Part shown: positions 1-11,170 of the stretch, in pieces
Numbering within the stretch: the first letter of the stretch is position 1
How the letters are laid out: each line of letters opens with the position of its first letter
Source of the DNA: Favolaschia claudopus
Taxonomy: Eukaryota; Basidiomycota; Agaricomycetes; Agaricales; Mycenaceae
Assembly (NCBI GenBank): GCA_037176885.1
Contig: JAWWNJ010000018.1
Location: 1,798,001-1,862,000 of the forward strand
Direction: 5' to 3'
Length of the DNA stretch: 64,000 bases
Made by a program: the position numbers and the translations under genes
Notes under the pieces: generated by a model
What the model was told of the DNA's origin: nothing
What the model saw: only the letters and a program-made list of their open reading frames with translations
The model's database searches: none

Positions 1-215
1 TCCGTGAGACATTGTCTGAACGTACTCCAGACAAATTTATTTTTTGACCTCCAGCCAAATTTCGCGCTTTTTTTTTCCCACGGTACAACTACCCTTGAAA
101 CGAAAAATTTTACTTATAAAACCGCTTTCTGCGGTCCAGAATCTGCAATCCTGAGTGAATTTGACCGAAATTACGGCTTGTCATGAAGTTTTGTCCGCCA
201 CCATACACACTTTGA
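1..215. repeat. Diverged dispersed repeat (relative of 53640-53845)
   Basis: The order of short words (cgcgctttt, then ttataaa..ccg, then a closing cggcttg..atgaagttttgtc) is the same here as around 53696-53845, with many substitutions. It looks like an old copy of the same non-coding repeat family. No coding capacity is visible. Confidence 0.35.
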
Positions 216-1364
216 TTATTGGCCGCATTCGGGGAAAATCATGTAACTGTATACTCAATATGAGTTATTTAGGCCCCATTTAGATATCTGAGCACGAGTT
301 TTGACCATAGATGGTCGGGAGCTGGCGAAAAGTGAGACATCAGTGCCATCAATTTTGGCAACTTTCATCAATCGGTCGTTTACACGCTACAAATATGTGA
401 ACATAGACACCCTCTCTTCATCTAAATCCTCGAAAATATTGTTGGACACTCAGTGGGGTACTTGGAAAAGGTCTGTGTACTCAGATGTGGCATAAGAACA
501 GAACATGAAACTCAAATCTCAAAATCATTTTGGTGTGTAAAGGAGCGTCAAAATACTGTAGAGTCTGAATTTGGCAAAGAGCCTTTTCACTTTAGTGGTG
601 CACGATTCTATGGCCGTTTTGCCATTATTTTGACTGATATGCCTGCGCTTCGCTCCGGCAGCCTCGGGGTATAAGTGCTCCACCTAAACGACTGATACGT
701 TCGAGTTCTACGTCCCGCCGCACCCTGTAAATCGATTTATACACGTCAATATTGAGAACAACATTCACCAGTGGAACCAAGGGGTACGCACGATAGAAAT
801 GCTCACGGTAGGTCGTGTCTGACATTTCTATCGTGCGCACCCCTTGAGTGGAACAATACGCACCTGCACGGGCTGCACTTCGCTCCGGTCGACTCAAAAT
901 CAGTACACGACTTGGATCTGACCCGGCAGGTGAGCTGCCAATCAAATTTATTCTCAGCGACGTACCTCAGAAACCAGGGATATAGTTTGGTTCAGCTGCT
1001 CAAGGATCTAGCGATGAAGAGATGTCTTTCAGTTTCTCCGTGTTGCTTGTTACTTTCACCCAGAAGCTAGTCGGCAGACCACATTGTGAAACTTTGGAAT
1101 CATGTTGAGGCGGCGGTAGTGCATTGAATTCGATCAATTTGTACGGGATAGCAGAAAAGAGTTGATTGATTACATAAGCTTACCAGTATTTTCAGACGAT
1201 CAATGTTTGAAAAAGGTTGACAGAAACAAAGGGCAGGCGGTGGTTTGATTCAGGCGGAATGCGATTGCGTTGAGTATTAACAGTTACAGGGCAATGTTGA
1301 AGGATCAGGACGGGTAATATTGAAGCCACAGGAACCCGGGAGAAGTTAGAACGTGCTCCGAATG
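216..1364. other. Non-coding stretch with one strong hairpin
   Basis: No frame shows a recognisable protein; the short open frames overlap in all directions. The only clear structure is the hairpin at 779-845, listed separately. The phrase 'cttcgctccgg' occurs on both sides of it (near 648 and 888), suggesting a small decayed element around it. Confidence 0.5.
779..845. repeat. 23-bp inverted repeat (hairpin)
   Basis: The arms at 779-801 and 823-845 are complementary over 23 positions with one mismatch, separated by a 21-nt loop. The core arm reads cgcacgatagaaatg. It could be a miniature foldback element or an extruded cruciform. No target duplication is evident. Confidence 0.7.
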
Positions 1365-1369
1365 TAGGG

Positions 1370-2042
1370 GTGGGTACTGACGAGCGGAATTTTCTGTGGA
1401 GAGGGGTTAACCAGAGCCCGTCATCGACCACCCACTGCTTGCCCATCGAGCATCCTTGGCCTCACGTGCTTCGCTCAAGGACACGGGCGGCTACGCCTCC
1501 GGCCTACGCAAATTTCTGCGACATATTCACCATCCCGGAGCCCGACCGCCTCCCGGCAGGTTTCGCGAATTTGCATTCATTCGCGATATGGGCAGTTTCA
1601 GACCCAGAAGACCTGGACCCAGAATCTCTATGCGCGACTCGATCTCCCCTCAGGGAAGACTGCGCGGCCGGGCGGAGGTGCAACAGGTTCTTCTCGTTGC
1701 GCACCAAGGCGAGTTCGAGGACCTGTGCCCTATCGCCGCATTGCGGAATCTGCGGCAAATCGTGCCAGCACGACGCAGCGATCCGCTCTTCTCATTGAAG
1801 AGACAGACAAGGCGACATCCGGCCCATGGTAAAGACGGCGGCAGTCAAGCGTATCAACGCTATCCTCAGCGCATGCGGGCTTTGGAACGGCATTCGGTGA
1901 TTCGTTCCGATTGGCGGGGCATCCTATTATCTCTCACAGAAAGTAGACTTAGAGATTATACGGGTCGCAGGGCGGTGGAAATCTCTGGGCTTACGAGGCT
2001 TACATACATCCGTGCCCTCGAGCTATCCATCTCCCGACACAT
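1370..2042 (+). pseudogene. Tyrosine recombinase (phage-integrase-like) pseudogene, 5' part
   Basis: The translated fragments, spread over all three frames, follow the order of the tyrosine recombinases common in Agaricomycete genomes (Crypton/DIRS-type enzymes that cut and join DNA through a tyrosine). In order: an N-terminal FCDIFTIPEPDRLPAGF block (about 1507-1565), HSFAIWAVSDPEDLDPESL (about 1577-1633), YARLDLPSGKTARPGE (from about 1629), DLCPIAALRNL, SDPLFSL, MVKTAAVKRINAIL, then the catalytic-domain block IGGASYYLSQ with IIRVAGRWKSL and YIRALELSISRH at the end. The stretch that should hold the first catalytic Arg is missing between the second and third blocks. The expected HxxR motif reads DSFR, with a one-base loss just after it. 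At least four frameshifts show it is dead. The coding trace stops exactly at the LTR insertion and resumes at 11946. Confidence 0.7.
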
Positions 2043-2395
2043 TGTGATGCGAGTCGGAAAATATAGCTTCTTGGGAGCTAGGGAAGAAGAAGAGTGAGCC
2101 AGCGCTCTGGGCGCTGGCGGTTGTAGGTCAAAACGTCGTTAGTCGTAAGGCCGCTGTAACCCTTCGGTGAGGGATCGTGTCACCCTCGGTCGGGCCCCTA
2201 TAACCTGGAGCTGTGGGAGCAGTTATACGGATGCTCAGCCATGCAGGGGGTCTAACGCAGATCGGTGGTTCGCCGTTTAAGATCCCTCTTCACATCATAG
2301 TAGAGTGTAAAGCAAGATTAGATTATGTAATATATACATGCGGAATATAAGGTAGCAAGCGTGTAAGTAAGTAAATATTATATAGACCCGTCACA
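2043..2395 (-). repeat. 3' LTR of the 9.9-kb element
   Basis: Begins (element sense) TGTGACGGGTC and ends CATCACA. It contains AT-rich TATA-like sequence near its start, as expected for U3, and the hairpin described at 2098-2118. By eye it matches 11588-11940 without difference. Confidence 0.85.
2098..2118. repeat. Perfect 8-bp hairpin in the LTR
   Basis: gccagcgc and gcgctggc pair perfectly around a 5-nt loop. The same hairpin is in the other LTR at 11643-11663. The arm sequence gccagcgc also recurs in the interior repeats at about 5642, 5920, 6350, 6728 and 6933. Confidence 0.8.
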
Positions 2396-2406
2396 GTGCC
2401 CCCCTA
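2396..2406 (-). other. Candidate polypurine tract of the 9.9-kb element
   Basis: In element sense the sequence next to the 3' LTR is TAGGGGGGCAC followed by the TG of the LTR. The G-run stops three bases short of the LTR, which is atypical. The same G-run recurs throughout the interior, so the assignment is tentative. Confidence 0.4.
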
Positions 2407-2638
2407 CACGGTTGGTGCCTGCTATGAAGCAGAAATCAAGTATGCTCATCCCAGGATAGCATCACAATGGCCCCCCAAATTCTGCATCCCCAAGATGTAG
2501 AGATTCCCATCAAGGAGGAGGGAAAAAAAGTTGGCCAGCTTTATTGGAGAATGCGGCAGTGATGCTCTGCATTATTGACTGCCGCAATGGCATCTGCAAC
2601 ATAGTTGGGATGCCTATCCCCAGCTGGCAGCCAGGGCA

Positions 2639-3060
2639 GACTAGCAGAGCTACAGAAGGATGATGTTCCTCTATAGACTCTGGACTGCACCTGCAGCGCA
2701 CCCTGGCTAAGCTCCAGATCCTTGTTCCACAAGGATCCTCGGGCCAGCCTCTATTACTCTCGTCTGGCAAGAGGTATGAGCTAGTGTGCATCCCAGACGC
2801 TAGGCTCTGCTAACGCACTGCCAGCTATGAGTCACAGACTCAAGGTATGCACGCTGGGGGGACTAGCAGAGCTATGGAGGCATAGCCTCTAAGCATAGAC
2901 TCTGTACTGCACTTGCAGTATCGCCCAAGTGGTGCTCCAGGTCTTCCCTCAAGGCAACAACCTGTGGCTATCCAGGCCAGCCTGTATTGCTCCCGTCTGG
3001 CCTGCAGGGTATGTTGAGTGCATCCCTGGCGCTATAGAGCTAATGCTCCAGCAGCCTCTG
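2639..3060. repeat. Degenerate tandem repeat, period about 222 bp (2 copies)
   Basis: gactagcagagct starts at 2639 and again at 2861. Both copies continue through matching blocks: 'agactctg.actgcac.tgcag', then 'gctccag.tctt..', then 'gccagcct.tatt.ctc.cgtctgg', then 'gtgcatcc'. They differ by many substitutions and small gaps. This is the 3' end (element sense) of the interior array of the 9.9-kb element. Confidence 0.75.
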
Positions 3061-5607
3061 AGTCTATGCATAGCATAGACTCTAGGGTACACACTCCATA
3101 TACATCCCCTACAGCCCCCCACTTTTTCTTCTTGTAGTCCATGCGAAGGCAGCTCCGTGAGGCGGAGCAGCAGTAGCAGGATCTGCACGATGAAAAATTA
3201 ACCCTCCATGTTTGTATGTTTCGGAAGGAAGAGAGAAAAAAATTTGGGGAGGGAATATGGGTGTTGCTGAGAAGCGGGAGAACACGGAGGCCAAAATTCG
3301 TATCCAGGGACAAGAGAAAGGCGATTGGGTAGTGATGTGCTGGGCTGAATGACGAAGGGAAATAGAATAGGAATAGCGGCAGACAAATGAAGAGTTGCTG
3401 GGAATATTGCATAATTGGCCAATGGAATTATAGCCAGAAATGGAGAGGGCATAGGAATAAGAACGAGATGAAGGTGCGGGTGCAAAGAAAACCTCGAGAC
3501 AGACCAGCAGCAGATCAACCGTACGGTTACCGCGCTCGGTCTTTGGAAGGTGAATATCCGATGAGTCGTCCAAAAGAATCGTGGATTGGCAGTAACACCT
3601 GAACAAGTAGGCATCGGGGGAAGATGACGGTCGAGAGTTCAGACTTGGAATAATACTATATACTATGAGAATGGAATCTGGAAGACTACCACGCGAACCG
3701 AAGTACAGCGCGGAACGCGAGATGGGGAATATAGAGATGGAGCAGCAGGGGCAGCTAATCGCGAAGACTTATTGGCATGTCATTCACAGCGCTCCACAGC
3801 CGATATTGAGGGAGGAGAGGGAATGAAGCCGGCCACGAGCACGTCAGCGCGGGAAGCCACACAGATTAGTCTTGACAACTAATGAAACGGTGGATGCAGC
3901 GTCAAGTAGCTTCGACTTGGTCCAGAGAGAACTGAGTGACATTAGCAGAAGCCGAAGAGATACTTGTCGGCCCTTCGTGTCGGTGCCGGAAGGAAGAATG
4001 TGGAGGCAAGCTGGAATAGCGTGTCGAATCGTCAACCATTTTTGTTGCGTTGTCGCTCTACACCATATCTCAGCCCCCCAGCGACAGCGCAAGGAAGAAT
4101 AGAATGACGCTTCTAGCCCCCCAGCAATGGCGATGAAGGAAAGAAAAATTCCTAGTCTAAATTTGAGCCAGATTGCCGAGGTTAGAAAGCTTGACCAAAG
4201 CAAGAGCTAGTCAAGGCAACCCAAGAAGTTCTCCCCACTGCATCGAAAACGCGCGAGAAATAATAGTGACTTTGCCGTAGGGGAAGAAGGGCAATGTCGA
4301 GAAGAATAGCATACGGTACAGCGGGGGCAGCTAAGTGCACGACACGTACGCAGCGCTCCGTAGCGAATACCGATGGAGAATAGGAATGGGAAGCCAATTG
4401 CGAACCGATACGCAGGAAAGAGATGGCGAAACCTAGACACATTGTCGTAGAAGTCGCAGAATATGATGAAAGAGTCGAAATGGATGCGCGGAACAGTGGA
4501 TGAAACGTTGACTCACTACTAGCAGCCTTGACGACGTGGAGTCGGCGCTTCGTAGCAGTCGTTCGAGACGTGGTGCGTTGCAGACGCAAGATGCAAGGTT
4601 CAACAGCTCGTGAAACGTGCTGGAAGTTCGAATGAAGTTGTCTGGACATCAACACACTGGACGCTCGAGAGTCTTAGTGCTCTGACTCCGCAAGCATCTT
4701 GAGCTAAGAACGAGCCGAATCTTGAGCAATTAGAGTCGCATTAGGTGAGGCAGCGTTGCGACCGAACGTGAGACGGAGGGGGAACGAGATAGAGGACTTG
4801 TATTATTGGCAGCAGGCCTTCAAGCTTCAAGCCTCAGGTGCGTCGTTGGCGACAGTGAGAAAGGAGAGCTTGAAGAGTCGTCGGCTTATTGGGACCGAAA
4901 GCCGACACCTAACAATTCCTTTTCTCTTCCACGACATCCACAGATTCTGACGGGACGAGATGTACAGCCCGGGCTCGTATCGTGCTCTACAACGACACCG
5001 CTCAACGCTCCCCAGCGGCTGTCGACCACTGGCAGCCGTCGAAGGCGTTCAGTGACGGCAAACACGCTTCGTTCACCAACCACAGTGGCGGGGTGAAGAG
5101 GCGAGCACGAAGGTGCGTTGTCCGCCGGTACGGTTTTGACACGCAACTTACGGTCTTTTTGCAAGTGATCCGAGCCACACGACGCCCCCAATGTAAATGC
5201 GCTGTGGAATGGAGAAGAATGACTTGGAGAACAGAAGAAATGTCGAGTGTCGACGGAGTAACGTGGGCGGAGGAATGCGGTCGATGGAACGGGACTTTGT
5301 TAGGGGGAAGTCGTGAGGGAAGGAGCGCTTCAGAGGACAAATAAACTGAAAGTATGCCCCCGCATCCATATCTCACGACTCGTCGGCTGACGACAACTTG
5401 AATTGAAGTCGTAGGCTGCCATCGTGCTATGCAGATAGGCGTATCCTGTGACCATTTGTAGCATTTTGTCAATCCATTCTTCGCCCCCCGAATGCGTATA
5501 TACAAGGTACGAACGCGTGCAGCTCGACAGTGAAGCGTCAGCGCTTCCTCCGACCATCCACGACTTTGAAGTCCCGTCGGTTTCATTTGTCGCCTTCCAT
5601 CTTCCCT
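3061..5607. other. Interior of the 9.9-kb element without recognisable genes
   Basis: This part carries six-C tracts at about 3114, 4073, 4116 and 5483. It also shares phrases with distant parts of the same element: the block around the 4073 tract recurs at 7709, and cccagcgg..tcgaccac near 5010 recurs near 8855. A 323-codon minus frame (5002-5973) shows no family resemblance and I treat it as fortuitous. The pattern suggests decayed repeat units and no gene. Confidence 0.5.
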
Positions 5608-6946
5608 TCTGCTAACGCAGCTAAGGCAACTATGAGGAATTGCCAGCGCGGGAAGCTGAAAGGGGTAGGCGGCGAATTCATCAACCGACCCTCGACGCAT
5701 TGCGTCCTCTCGGATGTTCAATGCTACCCTCAACGAGAACGAGCTCGTCGTTTGAGCTCTAGTTCGAAGCCGTCGCTCCATACCCCCCAAAGCGGGTCTT
5801 CCATCACGAACGGAAGAGCAGGGTAGTTCGTCCCAGATGAGGTGTGCGGCACAAACGAGACGGTACGTCATTCGATCCGATCCCCTCTCTCCCGCAGCTG
5901 AGGCCGTCCGCAAGGAACTGCCAGCGCTGAAAGCAGGGAATATATACGTCGGGCAACGCAGCGACTTGAGCACGAGGTTGCTGGATTATACCATGCGGAA
6001 GGTAAGTCCATCACTCGAATTTTCACGTACTTATCCGCTACCGCTCGAAAGGTTAGTTCAGCCCTCCGATGTAGAAACTCCGTCTTGGAGAGGGACGCGT
6101 GGCACGAGGCATGGGGAGGAGACGCTGATTGGTACGTTGCAAGTATCTGTAGTCTGCAAAGACCTCGCGGACAACAAGTCGAAGGTACACGCCACGTCGC
6201 CCTCCAGCGCACGCGTCCCGTCTCGGGTTTCTTGACACCCCCGATTCGTTCTCGTTGCCCCCCAGCGCGCTTGTCGAGGCCGTACGTACGTCGCCTAATT
6301 TGTTTCGGCCCTATTCTGCTAACGCAGCTGCGGCAGGTTCCGAGGAATCGCCAGCGCGAGAAGCAGGAATGGTAGGCAAAGCCCCCCAGTTCACAACGAG
6401 CAGGTAAGTGTTTCCTCTCCTCGTCGGACATGACAAGACTCGAGGCGTATCACGAAATCTCTTGGAATTGAAACAAACTCCTCTCAGCAGCATCGCAACG
6501 CACTCGAGAGCATGGTCTTGAATATCCGAGGATCGCCCACAACAGTCGCACGTCTCGCTCGAATACGTCTAACCTCTATGGATCGCAAATGCAGAGGGTG
6601 GAAGCTAACGGTCAAGGGAATAGATTGCGTTGAGGGTGAGATGGCGTGGAACGGAATGTGCGTATGCCGCGTAATTCGTTCCCGGCTCCACTTTTGCTAA
6701 CGCAGCTGAGGCAGATACCGAGGCATCGCCAGCGCCGGAAGCTACAGAGGGGTTGGGAGCGTCCATCGGTAGAATCTTGACGCAATCCCGTCTTCTCGAA
6801 AGCTCCGTTCCGAGCCCCAATGTGCAGATTCCGACCTGGACGAGAGCACAGTGGAAAGAGTGAATTAAGGTTCGTCGCGTCGATTTGCTTCTCCTATTCT
6901 GCTAACGCAGCTGCGACAGATCACAAGGAAATGCCAGCGCCGAAAG
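5608..6946. repeat. Five degenerate copies of a structured ~48-bp motif within the array
   Basis: Copies at about 5608, 5890, 6316, 6696 and 6898 share the layout 'gctaacgcagctg.ggcag' (the second lacks the first part), about 15 variable bases, then 'gccagcgc.gaaagc'. Spacing between the gccagcgc cores is 278, 430, 378 and 205 bp, partly close to one or two units of about 210 bp. In minus sense, copies can be read as Ala/Ser-rich peptide such as AGDSSEPAAAALAE. Six-C tracts lie between copies (about 5783, 6257, 6381). Confidence 0.65.
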
Positions 6947-7836
6947 CGGAAAAGGGTAGGTGAGTGTCTATCAACCCACACTTAACGTATTTACATCCTC
7001 TCGAAGGCTCAGCGCTCGGTCTCGCTTCTCAACGCATGATGTGGGGTACCAGGGGAGGAGCCGGAGGTGCGACTGGTACGCTGTGTGCTTCGTTTCCAGG
7101 TTCTCAGTCGTACGATGTAATACAGGCAGATATTTGAGAACGCGCTGCCTGGTCCCTCGTATACCCGTTCTCGGTACAACTCTGAACCCATCCTCCAAGA
7201 CTCGACCCTGCCCCCCAGTATACAATCTCCGTCTTGACGACAGAAAGCGGGAAGGATGAGGCAACGACTGACATGACCTCTAATCTCGTGAGAGGACGAG
7301 TGAGCTCTCTGTAGGTCCCCGTCTCTGAACTCTGAGTTATGCTGACTCCGAGCACGATACAAGCAGACGCCGAGGAATAATTGAAACGACATTCTACTCT
7401 CAGCAGCGTCGAAACGCGCTCGAGAGTAGACCAGCATGTGACTGCCCCCATTCTCTACACCGACGCTCCGTTACCGTCTCAATCTCATAAAGGAGCGGCC
7501 CTCAATGCACGAGTTCCGTCGCGTCCGAAGATGTACCGCACGAGAAGTCGAGAACGAGAATGGTACGGCGTATTGTTCCCGTCCCTCTCTGCTGACTCCG
7601 CGACGAGGGATCCCCTATGCAGAAGGTAGAAGGGGATCAATGCAGTTGGGATCGCGTGTCAAGCCGTGGTAACGTCTTCGTTGTGTTGTCGCTCCAGATC
7701 CCATCTCAGCCCCCCAGCGACAGCGCAAGGAAGAACAGAGATTCCAATTCACCCCCCCAAAGGGAGAAGAAAATTCGGATTCAAAATCCCGACCTCAGCA
7801 AACCTAAACGGAACGATGATGTGCTCGCATCGCGGT
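6947..7836. other. Interior of the 9.9-kb element, non-coding
   Basis: Six-C tracts sit at about 7210, 7709 and 7752. The phrase ctctcagcag..tcg.aacgc.ctcgagag near 7399 is a second copy of one near 6482. No credible protein is seen. Confidence 0.5.
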
Positions 7837-8466
7837 CTACGCAGGATCCACACCAAGAAGAACACCATAGTGAATAGCAGACACAAGGGTATACGCAAAC
7901 TGACGGTCTGGATAATCAGTCAGCGCACTGGCCCAAGCGTCAGGATGTATATTCGTGGGCGGCGTTGGCTTTGAATGGGGAGATGTGAGGGGGAAGAGCA
8001 GATCGGTGTTTGGTCGAGCCGGGGGAAAAGGAGGCATTGGGGGTATCTCGGAAAGAATGGGAGTATGGTCAGATTCGACGACGCTGGTAGATGACAGGGG
8101 AAATGAGACTTTCCTGCTCAATGAGCAGGGAGAGCCAGAAGCATCTCCCCCTCGCTCACCCGGCTTCATTAACACACCAACAGGGGGATTTTCCTGAGGC
8201 GGAGTAGGCCGAGCTACATCTGGGGGTTTTGACGAACGACGTGCGCAGAAAGCCGCAGTGTGGGCACGGTCACCGCAATGGGAGCAAACATGACGACGGG
8301 GACACCGGCGTCGACCATCCCAACACCCTCCAACGCGATTATGGCCCCAGCATATCTGAGAGCGCACCCGAGTCCCAGCAGTCATGGATGGTCTGGCAGA
8401 CCAAGGGGATTGGCAAAAGGTGATCTCATCAGTCACATGTCTCCTCATTCTCTTCGTCTCGCCCAC
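7837..8466 (-). CDS. Gag-like zinc-finger ORF (DIRS-type flavour), only ORF of note in the 9.9-kb element
   Basis: An open frame of 209 codons (first base GTG at 8466; first in-frame ATG at 8448, so the true start is unknown). Counting from 8466, Cys39, Cys48, Cys55 and His59 fit a CCCH finger (C-x8-C-x6-C-x3-H). Cys61, Cys64, His69 and Cys74 fit the classic Gag CCHC knuckle (C-x2-C-x4-H-x4-C), which binds RNA. A Pro/Ser-rich linker follows. The C-terminus (HPDAWASALTDYPDRQFAY, about residues 173-191) resembles the conserved start of the region before the reverse transcriptase in fungal DIRS-like retroelements, but the frame stops there. Same strand as the element, so it may be expressed from the 5' LTR. 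It may package the element RNA, or be a captured and decaying fragment. A short inverted copy of its knuckle-coding DNA lies at 8781-8836. Confidence 0.5.
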   Translation of the reverse strand: MGETKRMRRHVTDEITFCQSPWSARPSMTAGTRVRSQICWGHNRVGGCWDGRRRCPRRHVCSHCGDRAHTAAFCARRSSKPPDVARPTPPQENPPVGVLMKPGERGGDASGSPCSLSRKVSFPLSSTSVVESDHTPILSEIPPMPPFPPARPNTDLLFPLTSPHSKPTPPTNIHPDAWASALTDYPDRQFAYTLVSAIHYGVLLGVDPA

Positions 8467-8836
8467 CTCCGCACATTGCGCTTTTGGCGCGGCGACTCCG
8501 TCTCTTTGAGACTTTCCCTTGTCCAGTCCCCCTCCATGACCCTGAGTCTCGTCCCCTGCTACTAGTCTTCTTCCCCCGTCGCTGTTATCCCTCTTTTCTC
8601 GTGTTTTTGTCTTCTTCTGGGTGCTCCCGCCGCTCTCTCGTCTTCTCCCCCACCTTCGGCTGGTCGACCTCGATGCCTTCTCTTCGGCCCCTCCCCAGAC
8701 TTATCAATGTTGATGGTCTCTTGCGCGGGGGGACCCCCGACCGGGGACCATGGACTCCTCCAAACGATGGTAGAATCTTGATGATTGCTGGGGCTCCAGT
8801 GCGTACACAGATCTGTTGGGGCCACAATCGCGTTAC
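8341..8836. repeat. Inverted repeat of the zinc-finger coding segment
   Basis: About 55 bp at 8781-8836 read on the plus strand encode a near copy of the minus-strand segment 8395-8341; both give QICWGHNRV. The arms are separated by about 385 bp of pyrimidine-rich sequence. In RNA this would fold back on itself. The 234-codon plus frame that crosses the right arm (8484-9188) is not otherwise protein-like. Confidence 0.65.
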
Positions 8837-10258
8837 AGTACCGCTCAAAAAGCCCCCCAGCGGCTATCGACCACAAGCAGCCGGTGCTCTCGGATGCTGC
8901 ACCACGGGGTCCAAGGTCTCGCGAAGAAACGCTGACGACGGCTCACAGAAGCCCCCAAACGCGAACGAGCTCGTCATTTGTCTGAGCTTCAATTTGCGGC
9001 CGCCGCCCTACGCCCCCCAAAGTGGGTCAATTCCTTCTTCAAGGACTTGTAGGAAGAAGGAAGAGCGGAGACGGAGTCATCTGCGTCGGTTCAGGCCTGC
9101 CCCTCGGTGTACGATTTGCATCGCGGCAAGGATGCGTGGTGGGAACGAGAAGATCGATGTGGTGGACAGAGGTATCGTCGAGTACTGACAGAGTACGATG
9201 TCCTCGACCGAGAAATGGGCGTGTAAAGTGACGCGGGAATTTGAGGTACGTCGCACGAATTTTCACCGATTTCGCTTGGTCCTCAATGCGTACATTTGTG
9301 AAACGGAAGTATGCAGCTAAACGGCGAGGCGTCAGCGCTCCCTCGTCAATCTGTCCTAAGCCATTCAGATCCGCTTCAACGCTTCAACGTTTCAACGATC
9401 TCCCAATCTCAGCAGTACTAGAAGCAGTGCGTCATCGATCGTGGAGACTTGCTCTTCTTCAAAGACGGCCGCGTCCGACGGCGCTCAAACCGAACCCAGC
9501 GCTCATCACACTCGGCAGACGAGCGTCAAAGTGAGTGAGTGCAGCCTGAGGGACATACATGCCGTCTAGAAAGAGAGCTCTTCACAGTCTCAGCAGTTTA
9601 GGAATGAATCCGAAGTGCGTCATAGACTGTCGTTATCTGAATCTCATTGACCAGGGGCACCCAGCGGGAACGATTCGCTGAGACGTGTCGATGGGGGATC
9701 ACACGCAACAAGTCAGGGCGGATGAATTCAATCTGGGAGTAATCGACGCCGGCTGGAGTGCGACATTGACCATCGAAATGCGGGTCGATTCATTTCACCT
9801 CCAAAAAATGGACGAACGTATAGCCCACGAAACGGCTTGAGCAATCAATTGAGAGGAGCGGAGGGAAGATCGAAGCTCCAGCCCCCCAATACGAGCCACT
9901 TTCTTGGTATCGAATGGAGGTGTTTGATTTCAAGCTGGAACAAGTCGTCAAGAGGTTTGGCGAGAGTGAATCGTTGAGAAGGAGACCCGAAGCGTATCAT
10001 ACGGCGCGTGAAGTAATCTTAGCGCGTAGCCATCCAATCTAGATTCTGCCCCCCGCTCGCGACGCGTTCAAGGCGAGAGCCACTCGCATTCAGAATAGCT
10101 GCAGATGTTCTCCGTTGATGAATCGTTTGGATCGTATCCGCGAAATGGTATGAACAAGAGGGACAGACCCTAGGCCCTTGACCAGGCGAGACGAGTGAGT
10201 CATGGAACTGCGAGTGAATACACAAGGCGGCTTTGAGCAGTCGGTATTATCAAGTGAG
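8837..10258. other. Interior of the 9.9-kb element, decayed repeat units
   Basis: Six-C tracts at about 8852, 9012, 9881 and 10048. The block aacgagctcgtc..ttg through gccccccaaag.gggtc (about 8956-9027) repeats one at about 5735-5797. A degenerate unit core (tatgcagctaaacggcg, then cgtcagcgctcc) lies near 9309. No gene seen. Confidence 0.5.
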
Positions 10259-11170
10259 GCATGCAGCTTAGACGGCGATTCGTCAGCGCTTCCCCACTTT
10301 CACACATTTCTGGTTTCAACGAGATTGTTTCCACAGACGGACCAAGGCGACCGCAACATAAACGAAATACTCGAGCTCACAGTATTTTCGTCCGGCCCAA
10401 AATCCATTCAACCGTAACCTTCCAATCCCGCACTGAACCCTTGAATCTCCAGCCCCCCAAGCTTGTATCTCCAAGTGCGCCAGACACCAGCAGCCGCTAA
10501 GCAGCGCTCGGTGTCTTCGTCTTGCACGTTCGCAATTCCGAGGGAGAGGAGGCTTGAAAATAGAAATAGGTAGATTTGAAAAGATCTTGACGAACCAGCC
10601 AGAGAGACCATTATTGAAATTTTCGAAACAAGTAGAAGCGGAATGAAATAGAAGTGATATGCCGGCCCCCCAATCGCCAGAATCTTCAAGCAGGAGACCA
10701 CCAGCAGCTAAGCCTGAGGCAGCGCTCAGTGGTACCCAATTGCACGTCGGCAATTCCATTCTTCGAAGGTTGCTTGAAGTTTCGTCGCCGGTGCGAGGAG
10801 GAAGGTCTTGATGAGTACAGACAAGAAACGGACTCAGCGGTATTGAAGTCATTCGAAGAAGAAGTCTAGAAGAGAGAAAGGATAGCCGGCAAAGCGAAAA
10901 TCTTCAAGACAGGTCACCAGCAGCTAAGCCCAAGGCAGCGCTCGGTGATTTGCATCGATCTGAGTCGTCCCAATCGTGTCCACGAACGAAGGCTTGATGA
11001 GCGAAATCTTCAAGCCAAAGACGACCAGAAAGAGATAGCCAGCCGCGCATAGCGCGGAGAATCTTCATCCACCCGGAAGAGAGTTCTTGAATGCTTCAGG
11101 AGTTTGGTGAAGCACTTCAAGACGGAGACCACCAGCAGCTAAGCACAAAGGCAGCGCTCGGTAGCCATCG
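10259..11170. repeat. Tandem array with a regular ~215-bp period
   Basis: The word accagcag starts at 10486, 10700, 10916 and 11131, spacing 214, 216 and 215 bp. Each is followed by gctaagc (gccgctaagc in the first copy) and then gcagcgctc.g. A more decayed copy starts near 10260 (catgcagcttagac, then gtcagcgctt). Two of these units also carry a six-C tract 213 bp apart (10452, 10665). Flanking words such as gaatcttcaag recur too. This is the clearest view of the repeat unit that appears to build the interior of the element. Confidence 0.8.

Noticed and set aside
5002..5973. 323-codon minus-strand frame
   Set aside because: It has no family resemblance, its composition follows the GC-rich repeat array, and it crosses repeat units. 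Taken as a chance frame.
8484..9188. 234-codon plus frame in the LTR element
   Set aside because: Only QICWGHNRV is protein-like, and that is an inverted fragment of the minus-strand Gag-like ORF.
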